DNA of 64,000 nucleotides. Source: Ecdyonurus torrentis (Eukaryota; Arthropoda; Insecta; Ephemeroptera; Heptageniidae). Both the position numbers and the translations under genes were made by a program. This document shows, piece after piece, positions 13,000-26,238 of the stretch. Under the pieces are notes generated by a model, which was not told where the DNA came from, searched no databases, and saw only the letters and a program-made list of their open reading frames with translations. The stretch lies in NCBI GenBank assembly GCA_949318235.1, contig OX439128.1:50778491-50842490 (forward strand). Direction: 5' to 3'. Position 1 is the stretch's first letter; every line of letters starts with the position of its first letter.

Positions 13000-14518
13000 T
13001 ACTTCCATAAGGTTAACATTACATATTTTTATATATAACTCGGGCTAAAGTTTATTCAAAGTTAAATATAAACATGAATTACACTATTTATCTTTCTCTA
13101 TATGTCATGTACACTTAAAATACATAATACAATTTTTTTTTTATCATATTTATTTTACGTAACTTTTTGTTTTTTAATTTTTTGGCACATCATAATATTT
13201 TTTATCATGATTTATATCACTTTTCTAAAACATTATATTATATTAAAAAAATATATATAACATTTTTTTTTCTTCTTCTTTTTATATAAAAAAAAAGAAG
13301 AGAAAAATGAGGCTGTAATAAAAAAAAAAAAAGTTTTATAAAAGATTTATATCTCGTGTTAAATAATTTTTATAAAGATGCCTTTTTTTTTTTATTTAAA
13401 GATTTTAAACTAATAGTTTTCTTGCATGGAGCAAAAGATTGGTTAAGATATTAGCAATGTTACCCTAGGGATTATACTCACTCTGAATCATCTATCTTAT
13501 TTTTTAGTTAGTTCAAGTACTGTACATTGGAGGCAGCACTGAAAACTATTTTTAACTTTTTTTTTTTATACTTCATTTACTATTCTTTAAACATTCTTCC
13601 ATAGTTTGCTTTTTATTTATTTTTTCCTCTCCAGAGAGATTGCTTGTATATATACTTATTTTTTGTCTAGCTAACTTTTCGTGCAGTAGCTTATGTTTTT
13701 TATGATTATTATATAAATTATAACAAAATTATCGTGCTACTCAAGTGAGAGAGAGAGAAAGAAATTGTAAATATTTTTCTATATACACTATTTCTATAAG
13801 TGATAATGAGTATATAATATATTACTTAAATACTGTTTTTATATATATTATATGATTGCTATATAATGTCGGTTAAATAATTATAATTATAGTAATAAAT
13901 TCCAAGAATATATTTTTTTCTTTCTTATTGTTGCGGTATATTATTCTTTTGTTTTATTTCAACGTGATTATAATTAATAATGTCACATTTAATTTATATT
14001 TAATGAACATAAATATGACTCATATTAATCAGTATTTATTATCATTTTTATTTCTTATTATACTATAATATGGTCATGCTTTTATTTACAAGTAATAATA
14101 ATAATAATAAATTTAAGCTTTATAGAATTTGTTTTTGTTTTTTTTTTCCTTGTTTTACTTTGAATAATTCATGATGTAAAAATATACAAACACCATTGTT
14201 GTTTTTAAAATTGCGTGATAGTAGACTATAGCATAAAAAGAAGAAGAAGAAAAAAGTTATGAATATTTTATATGTACTTATACAGTGTTAAAAACTGTAT
14301 GTTTACATGAAGGAAAAAAAATGTTATTCAGTATAGGAGAGGATGACATTTAATAACGATTTTCATTTGTTACTGCAATCACCTCGTCAAAATTTGTAAA
14401 GTTAAACGAAAATTTGAGGATGTGACAAATGTTAAAAATATTGTGGGATCAACATTCAAAATTTTTAATTGCGTGCTTATGAAATTTTAAACCATGCAAG
14501 CCTCTATGTTGATTTCAA

Positions 14519-14556
<38 letters not shown>

Positions 14557-15754
14557 ATATCTGATAATCATAGGTTCTGAAATTTTTATCGTATAGTTAA
14601 ATGTTATCATAAGCTTTTAAATAACGTTAAAAAAATGACAAAAAGTAAGGGGACTTATATACTATAGTGCCTTTAAATAAGCTAAAATGGTGTTGGTTGA
14701 TCGAGTAAATCCCTAATAATCCCACGTCTTATAGAATGTGGCCAGTCCCTCCCTTCTAGTGTTTACTTACGTTTTACAAAAAGAAAAGAAAAAAAGCCTT
14801 TTTCTCAATGGTATATCTGATCCCCCCCCCCCCCCTCCATTATACTGACCGACCTTTGTATTATTATTATTATATAATATGAAATAGGGTGCGCGTATAT
14901 TTATATATAGATAAACATTGCGAGTATAGGGAGCGAGAGTAAATTACAATTGTTTACATGCGTGCCGCGGGTAAACATTGCACGTGTCACTTATACCACT
15001 TATCTACTCACCACCGATGACACTGATAACATCGCTTTGTATATTTATTTTATTTTGATTTATAACCCTTGATAATTGTTATATCAAACCATTTTTTTTT
15101 ATGTGTGTTTCTTTTCATCCTAATGTCATTTGTATGATTTTTTTTAAAGCTTTATTAAGACTTGTGTAGAATATCAATTTAATAGTTTTTTCTGATTAGC
15201 ACTTTTTCTTTACGTAATTTTATGTTGATTTATTAGTATGCATCGTTATTGAAGTTGACAGCAGACGACTGATTGAAAATTATCCTTTGTTATTTATTGA
15301 ATTCTAATATTGAAAGGGGTTTAAAGCTGGAAAAAAAAATCAAATTCAGAAAGGTTTTATTTCAAAAACATATTACAACTACAGTACAAATAAGACAAGT
15401 ACAACAAGTCTCTCCCGTAGGTTACAAAAATAAAAATAAACGAAAGTTAAAATTGAATAAATGCACATAACACAGCATTCATAATCAGTATAAGTTCAGA
15501 GAATTAACAAAAATTTATTGCTTCAATGTATTAATATGAAAGAAATGTTTCAGTTTTAAAGAGTTTTTATTTTTATTGATCAATTTCATACATTATAAAG
15601 GCACAAGTAAATTAAACCATCTGCTATTTCAACCCTGTATTATAATATAAATATAGATAAATATATGATTATAATAATTTATTCATTCAAAGATTAAAAA
15701 ATGAGTGTTTTTACGATTTTTACGTATTTTATTTTCTCAAATTTACTCTGGTTT

Positions 15755-15910
15755 AGGCGGAAAAGTTGCCGCCTGCAAGTTTTGTGTTTATGCAACCTGC
15801 ACGACAGATATACCCGACTAGTTGCATACCTCTCAGGATACTTCTATACTGTCGCTCCCACCTTGCAGTAGCGTTAGTCAGTGTGATCAGACGGCGGCAA
15901 GTGACCGCGG
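15755..15910. repeat. GC-rich fragment with inverted TTGCCGCC/GGCGGCAA ends
   Basis: This patch is strikingly more GC-rich than the surrounding intron. TTGCCGCC (15766-15773) and GGCGGCAA (15893-15900) are inverted ends. It also holds ATGCAACCTGCAC, a string shared with the dispersed elements at 27.5 and 44.3 kb, which suggests a decayed relative. Open frames on both strands (about 73 and 93 codons) cross it but look accidental. Confidence 0.4.
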
Positions 15911-16223
15911 CGTGGCATTTTTTTTTTTTTATAAACATCCTTCTTGTGACTCGACCTTCCACTTCCATGCCCAATCTCTTTCTTTCTCATAGCCACTTTT
16001 TTTTTTTTTTTTTTTTTTTTTTTTATCTTATTCTGTATGAAGTGTAGTTACTTGGCCTCTTTATAGTCGTATTTATTTAGCGTGCAATGTAATGTAAAGT
16101 ATTATCTTCTTCTCAGTTTGCCAAGGCTATGTTGCCACGTTTGGCAATCAAAGTCATCGCCAATTCTTAGCATTCTTTTAGCTTCACTTTACAAAAATGT
16201 CCTTGTCATTTCATATGTCTCAT

Positions 16224-16729
16224 TACATACATACAAAAATAAATACGTATAATAATTATGCTAGCTCACTTTTAGCACAACTTATTCAATGCAGCATAAT
16301 CTATGCTATACTTCATAATATCAAATATTTTACAAAGCATAAATATTGTTTTGTACATCATAACTATTTATGCTCTAATTCAGCATCAATTATGCTATTA
16401 TGACATTAATGCAGCATAAATTACATAATATATTATTTCCGTGCATGAATGTGAAGTTCTTTTGATTTCCATTGTATTAATCCGTCAATTTCACTGTATG
16501 AAAAAACTATCCTATATTTATGTACACGGAAAGAATAAATTGCGTAATTTATGCTGCATTTATGTTATTATAGCATAAATGATGGTAAATTGGAAAAGCA
16601 TAAATAATTATGTTGTAATTCATAATACTTATGCTTTGTAACATTATTTATTATGCTGTATATTATTGAACAAATTGTGTACTGAAAATGAACTAGAATA
16701 ATTATTCTGTTTATATTTTTGTCCGTGTA
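16224..16729. mobile_element. Two head-to-head MITE copies with TACACGGA termini
   Basis: The right half (16523-16729, 207 bp) begins TACACGGA and ends TCCGTGTA. The left half (16224 to about 16445) is a diverged copy in the opposite orientation ending TTTCCGTGCA. Both halves are full of GCATAA / TTATGC motifs, so the whole region is a large imperfect palindrome. It is non-coding. Confidence 0.65.
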
Positions 16730-17207
16730 ACATTTTATTTGGTCAATAATTGATTACGTGATTCATGACTTTGTGATCGTCAATTTGTTATCTGTTTATT
16801 TTGGTTGACATGCACTTGATGTATTTGCCTTGTAAACATCACAGGGAGGAGAATAATAAAATAATAATAATAAACTAATGGTATACGCTCTGCTGATATT
16901 TACTTTTTTATTATTATTGATATTTTTATCGACGTTTGATTTTTCACCGTAGCAAAATACCATGAGAAAACTTGATGTAAAAGTAGCTGCTTCTGTGGCG
17001 ATAAAAAGAGAGAGAGAGAAAGAGAGAGGAAAAAAACTTGCTTCGGCTTTATAATGTTAACCACGAAAATTGATAGTAATAGCTTTTTCATTTTTTTTTT
17101 TTTTCATTATGCCATCATGACTTGGTAGATTTTCTTTTAGTAAAGAGTTTTTTTTTTTTTTTGCGGTTGTACTACTAGTAAATGGATCGAGTCATTTGTT
17201 ACAGAGG

Positions 17208-17208
<1 letters not shown>

Positions 17209-17279
<71 letters not shown>
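17209..17279. repeat. (CT)n microsatellite
   Basis: About 35 uninterrupted CT units. Confidence 0.97.
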
Positions 17280-17281
<2 letters not shown>

Positions 17282-17772
17282 ATTTAAGTTATATATTATT
17301 TACCATTTTATTTTAATATATCCGTCTGTTATAATACATTTTTATCAAATTAAATACATATTTTCTTTAAACTATTTCCACAATTGTTTCGGTTTCCTAT
17401 ATATATATATAATATTACCTAATAGTTTTATATTATTATTTTATCGTATAAACATAAATATTATTATTTTACAATATCCGTATACTATGCTCTCTTATAT
17501 ATATAGCGTACGGATGTATTTTGTAACCATAAAGATATTGTGATGATAAATATATGGTGACATATTGATATACTTCGGCATTGTGTAACATAAAGAATGA
17601 AATATCAATACATGCCACGATTGCTCTCATCTATATATAGTACATATATATAGTGGAGGGAGGGGCTCATCATGTTTCAACTGACGTCTTTATTGATTTC
17701 AAATATCATTTATATATCATATAATATACACTTTTTTCAACGTACATTATATATACGGTGAGACAAAATAGT

Positions 17773-17814
<42 letters not shown>

Positions 17815-18412
17815 AATTCTTTAAATTTAACGCTATTCATACTACTATGAAAAATACATATAGGCAAAAGCTTTAAACACATATTTCTCTCTCTTTTATA
17901 CATAATATTTCATGTATATATATTTTTATGTTTATTTATTTATATATAAAATATTTTTAGAAGATTGAGCTTGTCTCCCTTATATATACAAGAGAATTTC
18001 TCCCAAGGGGGATGTAGTGTAGTAGAACGTAAAGAGAGAGAAAGAGAGAGAGAGAGATGAGGTATTTACGCTTCATCCTTTTTCTTTGCTTGCTCTCTTT
18101 CTCTTTCTTTCTCTCTCTCTTGAGAGCTCCATTACAGAGTAATGACTAACACCCCCCCCCCCAACCCCCCACCCACATAGCAAATCCTGTGTAACGTATA
18201 TATATATACACAATCCCATCTCGCCGCAAGACCGCAGTTGTTTTGTAACAAAATCTCTCCCTGTGTCAGACATTACATACAAAACTTTGTCTCTCATATT
18301 ATATAAATATATAAATACAAACTGTAGAAATGAGCTACAATCAATGTTATGTATATATCATATAATCCTCTATCAAGTCTTTTCGTTAAATATACATAAA
18401 AACATCCTCGTC

Positions 18413-18414
<2 letters not shown>

Positions 18415-18494
<80 letters not shown>
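18415..18494. repeat. (CT)n microsatellite
   Basis: About 40 uninterrupted CT units, among the longest dinucleotide arrays in the window. Confidence 0.97.
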
Positions 18495-18498
<4 letters not shown>

Positions 18499-19329
18499 AC
18501 ATTGTGTTTTACTGCTCTGTAGGCAATTTAAAGTTAAAACGATGAGAATTGCCATTTTATCCATTCATTAAAGAGTAATTAATTGAAAGAGTATTTTCAT
18601 GTAATGTAACATTCATTAAGTTTTAGAATAAATTAATTTCAACTGTTGTATATAATGGTATAATAGTATTAAAATTTTATCATCAGGTATAAATTATATA
18701 GTATAATAGTAATAATAATATAAAATTTAATGAATATTTAATATTTTCTTTATTACAATTTAACATGTATGTATAATTTCATATCATAATGAAGCAAATT
18801 TAATTAATGACAGGTAATCTAATATTTTAATTTATTAATTTTAGATAATAGATTTTTTTTTTCTTTTTTTTATTGAGATATTAATTTTTATTAAACAGTT
18901 CTTCAAAAATTTACCGTATACGCGAAGTATGGTTCACTCTGGGAGGTCAAATACTTTTTATGTGAGAATTATTTTGGTTGCAAATATTCAATTTTTCTTT
19001 ATTCAATTACGTATAGAATAATGTAAAATTTTAATTACATACTTCTCCTTCTTCTTTATCCGTGCACACTTTTTAAAAATTAAACAATTAAATGATATAG
19101 AGTTATGAAAATAACGTTTTATTGAATTTTAATTATCACAATTGAATTTATAATATCTATATGTAGTAATTGATGATGATATTATTATATATTTATATTA
19201 TATATAAATAATTTATTAAAGCTTTTCATGTTAATTACTGAGATATATAGATGCGTCATAATTATTGAGCTTGTGTATAAGATGATTTAAGTCAAGAGTA
19301 TAAAGTTATGTGCATGTGGGTATAGGGGG

Positions 19330-19332
<3 letters not shown>

Positions 19333-19387
<55 letters not shown>

Positions 19388-19435
19388 ATAATATGTAAAA
19401 TGTTGTATAATACTGTGGATGATTATAATGCCTCG

Positions 19436-19505
<70 letters not shown>
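19333..19505. repeat. Facing (GA)n and (CT)n arrays
   Basis: A GA array of about 26 units (19333-19384) and a CT array of about 34 units (19438-19505) are separated by 53 bp. Because GA and CT are reverse complements, a transcript could fold into a hairpin with a stem of about 50 bp. Confidence 0.95.
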
Positions 19506-19510
<5 letters not shown>

Positions 19511-19957
19511 ACCAAAGCTAATTGAGCTACAGGGATTAACAGTCATGACGTCACTTATATATATATATATATGAGTTACAAAAGTTATTAATTTATTATT
19601 AGCAAAACTTGAGTACATAGAGTATTTCAAACTTTATATGATTATCTCCCTCTTATCTTATAAGTATACTATATATCATATTTTTTACATGTATATATAA
19701 ATACTAATTTTGTTTCTTATATAAAGTTTAAAATAAATTGTATAATATAAACCCAGTGTATTTTGGGATTATTTTTTCCTCGGTAATGTATGCAATAATA
19801 ATAATAGAAAAATTGTTGATTATAATAGCTGAATTTGATACTGCGATACTAAAATTGTTTAGTTATTAGCATCATTACGTTTTCAGACCTTATTTTGGGT
19901 GGTTTTCAATTTCTTTATGTGCCCAAACTATGAATCGGCTCATTTGATAGTAGGCTT

Positions 19958-20058
19958 GTTCGTAAACCCTGTATGTTGTGATTTGTGATCCGGAACACGA
20001 AAAAAAAATAACGATCACGTACCGCTTTTTAATGGAATTGCGAATTATCGGGAGGGCG
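19958..20058. mobile_element. Decayed copy of the TGTTCGTAAACCCTG MITE
   Basis: It starts TGTTCGTAAACCCTG and contains AACGATCACGTACCG and TGGAATTGCG, strings shared with the copies at 35.7 and 37.9 kb. The right terminus is no longer recognisable. Confidence 0.6.
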
Positions 20059-20105
20059 GGAAGGTAACAAAAAGCCTAGTGTTTATTTTACGTATTTATC
20101 GGGTG

Positions 20106-20151
<46 letters not shown>

Positions 20152-21270
20152 GTATTGAGCTCTCGTTACAAAATAATACTCATAAAAACAAATAAAATAA
20201 AAAAAGCGATGTTTTCTATCCGTTACACTCCCCGTATTGTTTTTCTTCTCTTTAGAATTACTTGTCGTTGCCACCAAAGAGTGATCACCATAGTAAGCTG
20301 GTAGGTAATAATTAATTAATGGTGTCTATTTTTTTTGTTAAACGTGTAGAATTTATATGTATATAAATCAGGAATGCCGCTCATATATATAAATACGTGT
20401 TTTATTTTATTATTATTATTATATACATACAGCTTTCATATATTATACACATTTAAATCAAAAATGTTATTTTAATAACAACATATGCACGTGCTCTCAT
20501 TATTATTTTATATAAATAAATTATCAATATATAAATAATACAAAAAAAATACATAAAACAAAATTATAATTTTCATTATTGTTGCCTGTTTGTTTGTTGT
20601 TATTATTATTTATTTTATTGTTTCACATTATATACATGGAACTCTTTTTCTATTTTAAATTATTGAACAAAAATACAAATAAACAAAAGTTTAATTTTTA
20701 TTTATTTTATTATTTACCACTTATTGTTTTTTTTTTAAATGTATGTGTGTGTGATTCTGTGTAATTTTTTATTTCAATTTTTTTGTTTACATTTTTTTTT
20801 TTGCTTGATTTTTATTTCCTTTTATAGACACATAAATAATAAAATTTGTCATTGCTGTGTTTTTTATTTTTTATTTATATTTATATAAATGTTATTATTT
20901 ATTGTGGTGTTTTATAAAAAAATTACAACAGAATCGCATGTAAATAAATATTATATTTAGAAAAAAATAAAAGGTAAGCAATTTTATATTGGACAAAAAT
21001 AAATAAATACTGAGTATTAAAAAAGTAAATAAAAAAATAAATTGTACTGAAATGCTTATATTTTTTTATACAGTATTAAATAAAAATATTTTGAAAAAAA
21101 AAAAAAAAAAAAACTACATTAATTTTTTTATTATCTTTTATTTTTATTGATTTAATTTACTATTTTATTTTATAAATAATTTTGAAGTACTTTAGTCCCA
21201 ATAGTATAATTTGGGGGAAGTACCAAAATCAGTGTTTATCTTGCCTGTACCCAATGGTGTCTCAACGGTC

Positions 21271-21324
21271 CAGATCTGTTCGATTGTCATGGTTACCATG
21301 GCAATCATCAATCGAACAGGTCTG
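21271..21324. repeat. Short hairpin-forming inverted repeat
   Basis: CAGATCTGTTCGATTG pairs with CAATCGAACAGGTCTG around a loop of about 22 nt that itself contains TGGTTACCATGG. The surrounding 21190-21370 is GC-richer than its neighbours and is probably a degenerate transposon relic. A minus-strand 83-codon frame overlaps it, but I do not support it as a gene. Confidence 0.6.
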
Positions 21325-21972
21325 TTTGCCAGGTGAGCTCGCATCCTAGCAACCAATCTACGTAAACAAAAAGGACTTTTTTTTTTTTTGTATAGCACTT
21401 GCACAAAATATAACGCCAAAACCTCAAAACGTAATTTTAACATAAAAACTTTTAAATTAACTATGAAAGAGAATTCTAAACATCAATTTGATCATAAAAG
21501 TTATTATTATTATTATTTTATTTTTAAATAAAAATAATTTTACTTCAAATTTTTTGTTAAAAAAAAAAAGGCTATTTAAAATTCATTGTCGTTTAGAGAG
21601 GATAAAAATTGCCTCTCTGAATGATTTTAAACTTCTTTTTTTCTATAAAAATAAATAAATAAAAATAAAAACAATATTTAACTCACATGATTTTAATATT
21701 ATTCAAAATTGTAAGCGCGGAGATAAAATTTAGCGCAAGTTTTTGAATGGTTAAATAATATATTATCATATATGTATATGACACTTTTTATGGTCAAATT
21801 CTTTGATGTTTATATTTTCATTCTATAGCATATATCTTTGGCACTGTCCTTTATGTTTTGTAGCTTGGTTGAACCTAGGTGTTTGTTTGTTGTTGTTGTT
21901 GTTGTTGTTTTTGCAAGCTTGTTGTTGTGTTTGTTGCTCGCTAATTGTTTCTATGTTTTTTCTACTTTGCAG

Positions 21973-21999
21973 TGTGATAGCGAGAGCGACGATGAAAAG
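21973..21999 (+). CDS. AUTS2 (tay): AUTS2/tay homologue, 27-nt microexon (CDSESDDEK)
   Basis: Nine codons in phase 0 are bounded by TCTACTTTGCAG and GTAAGTC. The peptide CDSESDDEK matches the vertebrate AUTS2 CDSDSDQEEK acidic block almost residue for residue, and the following exon begins ASDAGSDLF where vertebrates read ASDASSEKLF. The exon sits between introns of 19.1 and 33.3 kb. Its sequence, a Ser/Asp/Glu cluster, is a typical CK2-type acidic serine motif; AUTS2 is known to work with CK2 in a PRC1 complex, so a phosphorylation role is plausible but unproven. Skipping it would keep the frame. Confidence 0.88.
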
Positions 22000-23034
22000 G
22001 TAAGTCACATCAGTACAGAGCCACTTCTCTGCCACATTTTGTGCAGCACAGTTCAGGTACTGGTATATATGCAAAGTATATTGCTCACATCACAATTGTA
22101 TTACTTTTCATTTTATTTGTTCTTTACTCTTCAATCTTGATAAACATTTATCGTTACGTTGAAAACATCTAGCTTAATACGTATTCCGCATGGAACAAAG
22201 TAACTGACAAGTTACGATTTAGACTTTTTTACAACAAATTTCTTAGATATGCAAAGTTTTATAAGATGTGAAAAGCTAAAAATGTTTTCCGCTAAAGAAA
22301 TAACGTTTATATTATAACAAGTTACTGTTCAAACTTTTTTTCAATTCAGTTATTGGAATGTACTGCAGAGTTGCATCTATGTAACTGAACAATTTAGGTT
22401 TTTCGTGCGTATAAAAAATACAGTCCGCTTACATAATTATTTCTCGCGACCATCGTAAAGAAATTCCTTTATGGGTTCGAATGTTAAATTCGCCAAGCTA
22501 TAATGGGATGGCGCTATAGTTGTCCAATGTCATCCAGCAACATTTTTAACTTGATTTTTACATCATTTTTATCAGTGCTATTTTTATCTTCTTCTAAAAT
22601 AGACTTAAAGACTCATGTAATATCGGTCCAATTTTATAGTCTCTGTCGCGAAACACTTTATGAAATTTTTAGGGACACGTCCTCATATTGAAGGGATCGG
22701 TCCTTATTATTATTATATTTTTCTTCTTCATCATCTTGTTATTGCTTTGTGAACCAAAGATAATGTTAGTTACTGGTTAATCAAAAGCGTGCTAATAAAT
22801 GGCGGTGGTCTCATGTAATGTCTTAGCATTACAAGACCAACCTTTTAGTGATTTGTGAGACGAATATTCTGTTACCGAGAATTTTAAATGACTCAGAGTA
22901 GTGATACATTTTTACATGTTTTACGGCAATATTGCTCACCAATATTATTTACCGATAAAAAATATTTAGAAGCTCTGAAAAAGTGAAAATATATATATAA
23001 TTTTTTTTTCTTTTTTAATAAAGCATATTAAAAG

Positions 23035-23354
23035 CTGTAATTCAAGCCCTTGTAAACTTATTTTTTATCATTTAGAATTGATAATTATCAAACCTTATTA
23101 TCCATGAATTAGACACCAACACGTTGATTTTGTATTTATTTTTATTTTGACGGTTGAAATAACGGTTGGCGTTGAGTTAGCCAATCACAGAAACTGGTTC
23201 ATTGTGACGTCAGATACGTGATATTTTAACCGTCAAAATGAAAATAAATACAAAATCAACGTGTTGGTGTCTATATCATGGATAATAAAGTTTGATATTT
23301 ATCAATCTAGTATTCTAAAGGATAGAGAAATAAGTTTACAAGGGCTTTAAATCA
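23035..23354. mobile_element. CRE-bearing palindromic MITE, copy A
   Basis: Long inverted arms of about 110 bp contain AAGCCCTTGTAAACTTA at the left and its complement at the right, with AACACGTTGATTTTGTATTT in both arms. The centre holds GTGACGTCAGATACGTGATAT with an intact TGACGTCA at 23205-23212. The copy at 43350-43763 shares the arms and this core. It is non-coding. Confidence 0.82.
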
Positions 23355-23552
23355 GTGATCTCATCTCATGCTTGAAGAAACCAAAGGCGCCAGTTCTGGG
23401 ATTTTTTTTTCTCTCTCACTCTCCCTCATTAAAATTTTAAAATAACAATAGAAATTCTGTCGTGAATGTTTTGCGTAATTCCTGGTTGACGTACACGTGT
23501 TCTTTTGACCTCGTCCTCATATCCGTTGTTTTAAGATGCGGTGGTGGCTTCG

Positions 23553-23584
<32 letters not shown>

Positions 23585-24495
23585 GTTTATTTTTAAGCCA
23601 CGATCACGCAACTTCTAAATCAGAAGCGACAAAGTGTATATTTACGAAATACCTATAATAACGTTGCATCTGTGTTCACATTCAAATTATTTATAAATCA
23701 CCCAACCATCCGTCTATTAAAAAAAAAATTCATTCATAATTTTATATAAGGTCATTTGGCATCAATATTATTGTCGATATGATCATCAAATATATTATAT
23801 TAAAAAAAAACTGTAAAATTAATTTTTTGTTCGACACTATAAATTTTCAATCTCAATCAAATAAACAATATAATTTGATTTCCGGTTGTCTCGGTTATTT
23901 CCTTTACGTATTTTTTTTTAACACCATTCTATAGAAACAAAAACTACAATTTTTAAAGATAACAATATTATATAGATTAGATATAAATAACTATAATTAA
24001 AGATTAAATAAAATCACTAGCATATTTGAAAAAAAAAAAAAAAAATTTTGACTCCATACATTTTTGTTAATATAAATTAAATTAATATTAATTTTTTGAA
24101 TATTACAAAACACTTTCACTTTTTTGTATGTAAAATTTAATCACTTTTTGTGATGTTGTTTATTGTATATATATCGACATTTTGATTGGGCTATAGTTAG
24201 AGAATCTATTATAATATAATATAACATATAACTTATACAGTTTGTATAATATATAACAGAGTGTATCTATATCGCCTATAGGCTAATGTATCGGATTACA
24301 GATCTCTTTGTGAGGCTATAAGTAATGAGATTGATCGTATGTTGTGACAGCATTTCGGTTTTACTCTAATATACAACATACAGTACATAGAGAGAGAGAG
24401 AGAGACAGAGAGATGTGGGATTAAATTCATCTGCGACGTTTATCTCATTTGATCTTGCCAGTAATCCTAGTTTTAAACCCAATACCCCCAAGGGT

Positions 24496-24501
<6 letters not shown>

Positions 24502-24562
<61 letters not shown>
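24502..24562. repeat. (AT)n microsatellite with (CA)n tail
   Basis: About 30 AT units are followed by a short CA run near 24570-24583. Confidence 0.95.
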
Positions 24563-24565
<3 letters not shown>

Positions 24566-25068
24566 ATATACACACACACACACAACATGCATATTATGTA
24601 TGTATGGTCTGCTGTATTTATTATTCAGCATGTTACTATATTATATATTATCGAGATATAGAAAATTGATTAAATATGTGTGTTCTATAATATCATCAAC
24701 TAGTGTATAATAGATTTACATAATGTATTTAATTTTACATAATATTCTTCGAATTTTCTATAATAGAAATAATTAATAATATGATACCTATATACTACTT
24801 ATGTATACTTAAGTAATGTACTTATTATATTATTGTTATATTATAGTATATATATTTATACATTGCATTATTATTATACCATAGTATAGTTTGAAAACTT
24901 ATAATTTCGTGTAATCACATGGGTATTATCATACCACATAGAAAATTGTGTAGCTTTAGTATAGTAAATAGAGGATTTTTTTTTTTTTTTAAGTGTTATG
25001 TGTACTTAAAAAGTTTTGTATTATGTTTGTCGTTGTTCATTTTGGTTAAGTTGACTTGAAAACTTTAA

Positions 25069-25070
<2 letters not shown>

Positions 25071-25111
<41 letters not shown>
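25071..25111. repeat. (CT)n microsatellite
   Basis: About 20 CT units. Further CT tracts lie at 25711-25737, with a CCCT-type stretch next to them. Confidence 0.95.
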
Positions 25112-25116
<5 letters not shown>

Positions 25117-26000
25117 TTATGTTGTTGTTTTTAGAATTATCAACTTCTTCAAAGTAAAAAGCTAATACCGTGTTAATAAGCATAAGATCTTTTTATTTTT
25201 CTTTAAATATAAAAATTCTTTTTTGATAGGATTAAATATAATTGATTAATTTTTAATTTAAATAAAGTTTTTTTTAATTAATTACACAAGGGAGAGTGCC
25301 GATTGCTTGACTTATAAGAAAAGGGGGAAATCAGTAAAGCAGCTTTTTTATTTTTTTTTACAAAAAGGCTTCTGGTATTTTCATAATTTTTTTAATTCAT
25401 ATTAAAATTATGTAAATTTTCCGTAAGAGCATTATAATCATATTTATAATGATTTTTTTCTCTTTACAGATCTATATCAACATTTACATTTTTATTCAAA
25501 TTAAAAGTCTTTACAAGATTATTAGATTTTTTTTCTTCTTTCATTTAGTAGAAAAAGCTGTTATATATGCGTGACTGCACATTTTAAATTATATAGAAAA
25601 AAATTCTTTTTTTATTTTATTATTTTTTTTACTATAATGCTAATTTTAAAAATTTAATTAACCATTTAAAATTCCTATCTTTTTATATTACATTTTTTTA
25701 CCACTACTTGTCTCTCTCTCTCTCTCTCTCTCTCTCTATTTCGTTCTCTCTCTCCCTCCCTCCCTCCCTTTATTCAATTAAATTACACCGGTCTTAAAAT
25801 CTAGACTGACAAAAAAAAAAAAAAAAAAGGAATTACAAGAGAAAGAGAGAGAGAGAGAGAGAATTCATCATTTATGTATGCGTGAGTGCTGCTGCTAACT
25901 ATTGCACGGTGCTTCAATTAACCCTGCTATTGTTAAACTTTAGGCTATTAGCTTATACAACTTTGCTTGCCGCCGTTATACCGGTTGCCTAACATCGTAG

Positions 26001-26003
<3 letters not shown>

Positions 26004-26083
<80 letters not shown>

Positions 26084-26238
26084 ACGTGTTTTCTATATAC
26101 GTAAAAAAAAAAAAAAAAAAACGACACGAGTTTGTTGAAGCAAGGGGGAAGGAAAAATAAACCTGCTGCTGCTGTTACCGTGGTATAGCTGTGTAGTGGC
26201 CTCTTTGCTCTCAGAGAGAGAGAGAGAGAGAGAGAGAG
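26004..26238. repeat. Facing (CT)n and (GA)n arrays
   Basis: A CT array of about 38 units (26004-26079) and a GA array of about 13 units (26212-26238) lie about 130 bp apart in complementary orientation. A poly-A run (26103-26120) sits between them. Confidence 0.93.

Larger units (their letters stand above)
2912..21972 (+). other. Intron (19.1 kb) between the two N-terminal microexons
   Basis: The donor is GTGAGTA at 2912 and the acceptor is TCTACTTTGCAG at 21972. The interior is AT-rich DNA with dozens of CT/GA, AT, poly-T and poly-A arrays and several palindromic MITE-like elements (6.2-6.5, 9.4-9.6, 16.2-16.7 and 19.96-20.06 kb), listed separately. Open frames here are translations of simple repeats or AT-rich sequence. 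I see no nested gene, tRNA or rRNA. Confidence 0.8.

Noticed and set aside
22470..22490. GGGTTCGAATG as a tRNA T-loop
   Set aside because: No acceptor stem, D-arm or anticodon arm is present around it.
22503..22691. Plus-strand 62-codon frame just after the 27-nt exon
   Set aside because: It is intronic, not in frame continuity with any exon, and has no recognisable domain.
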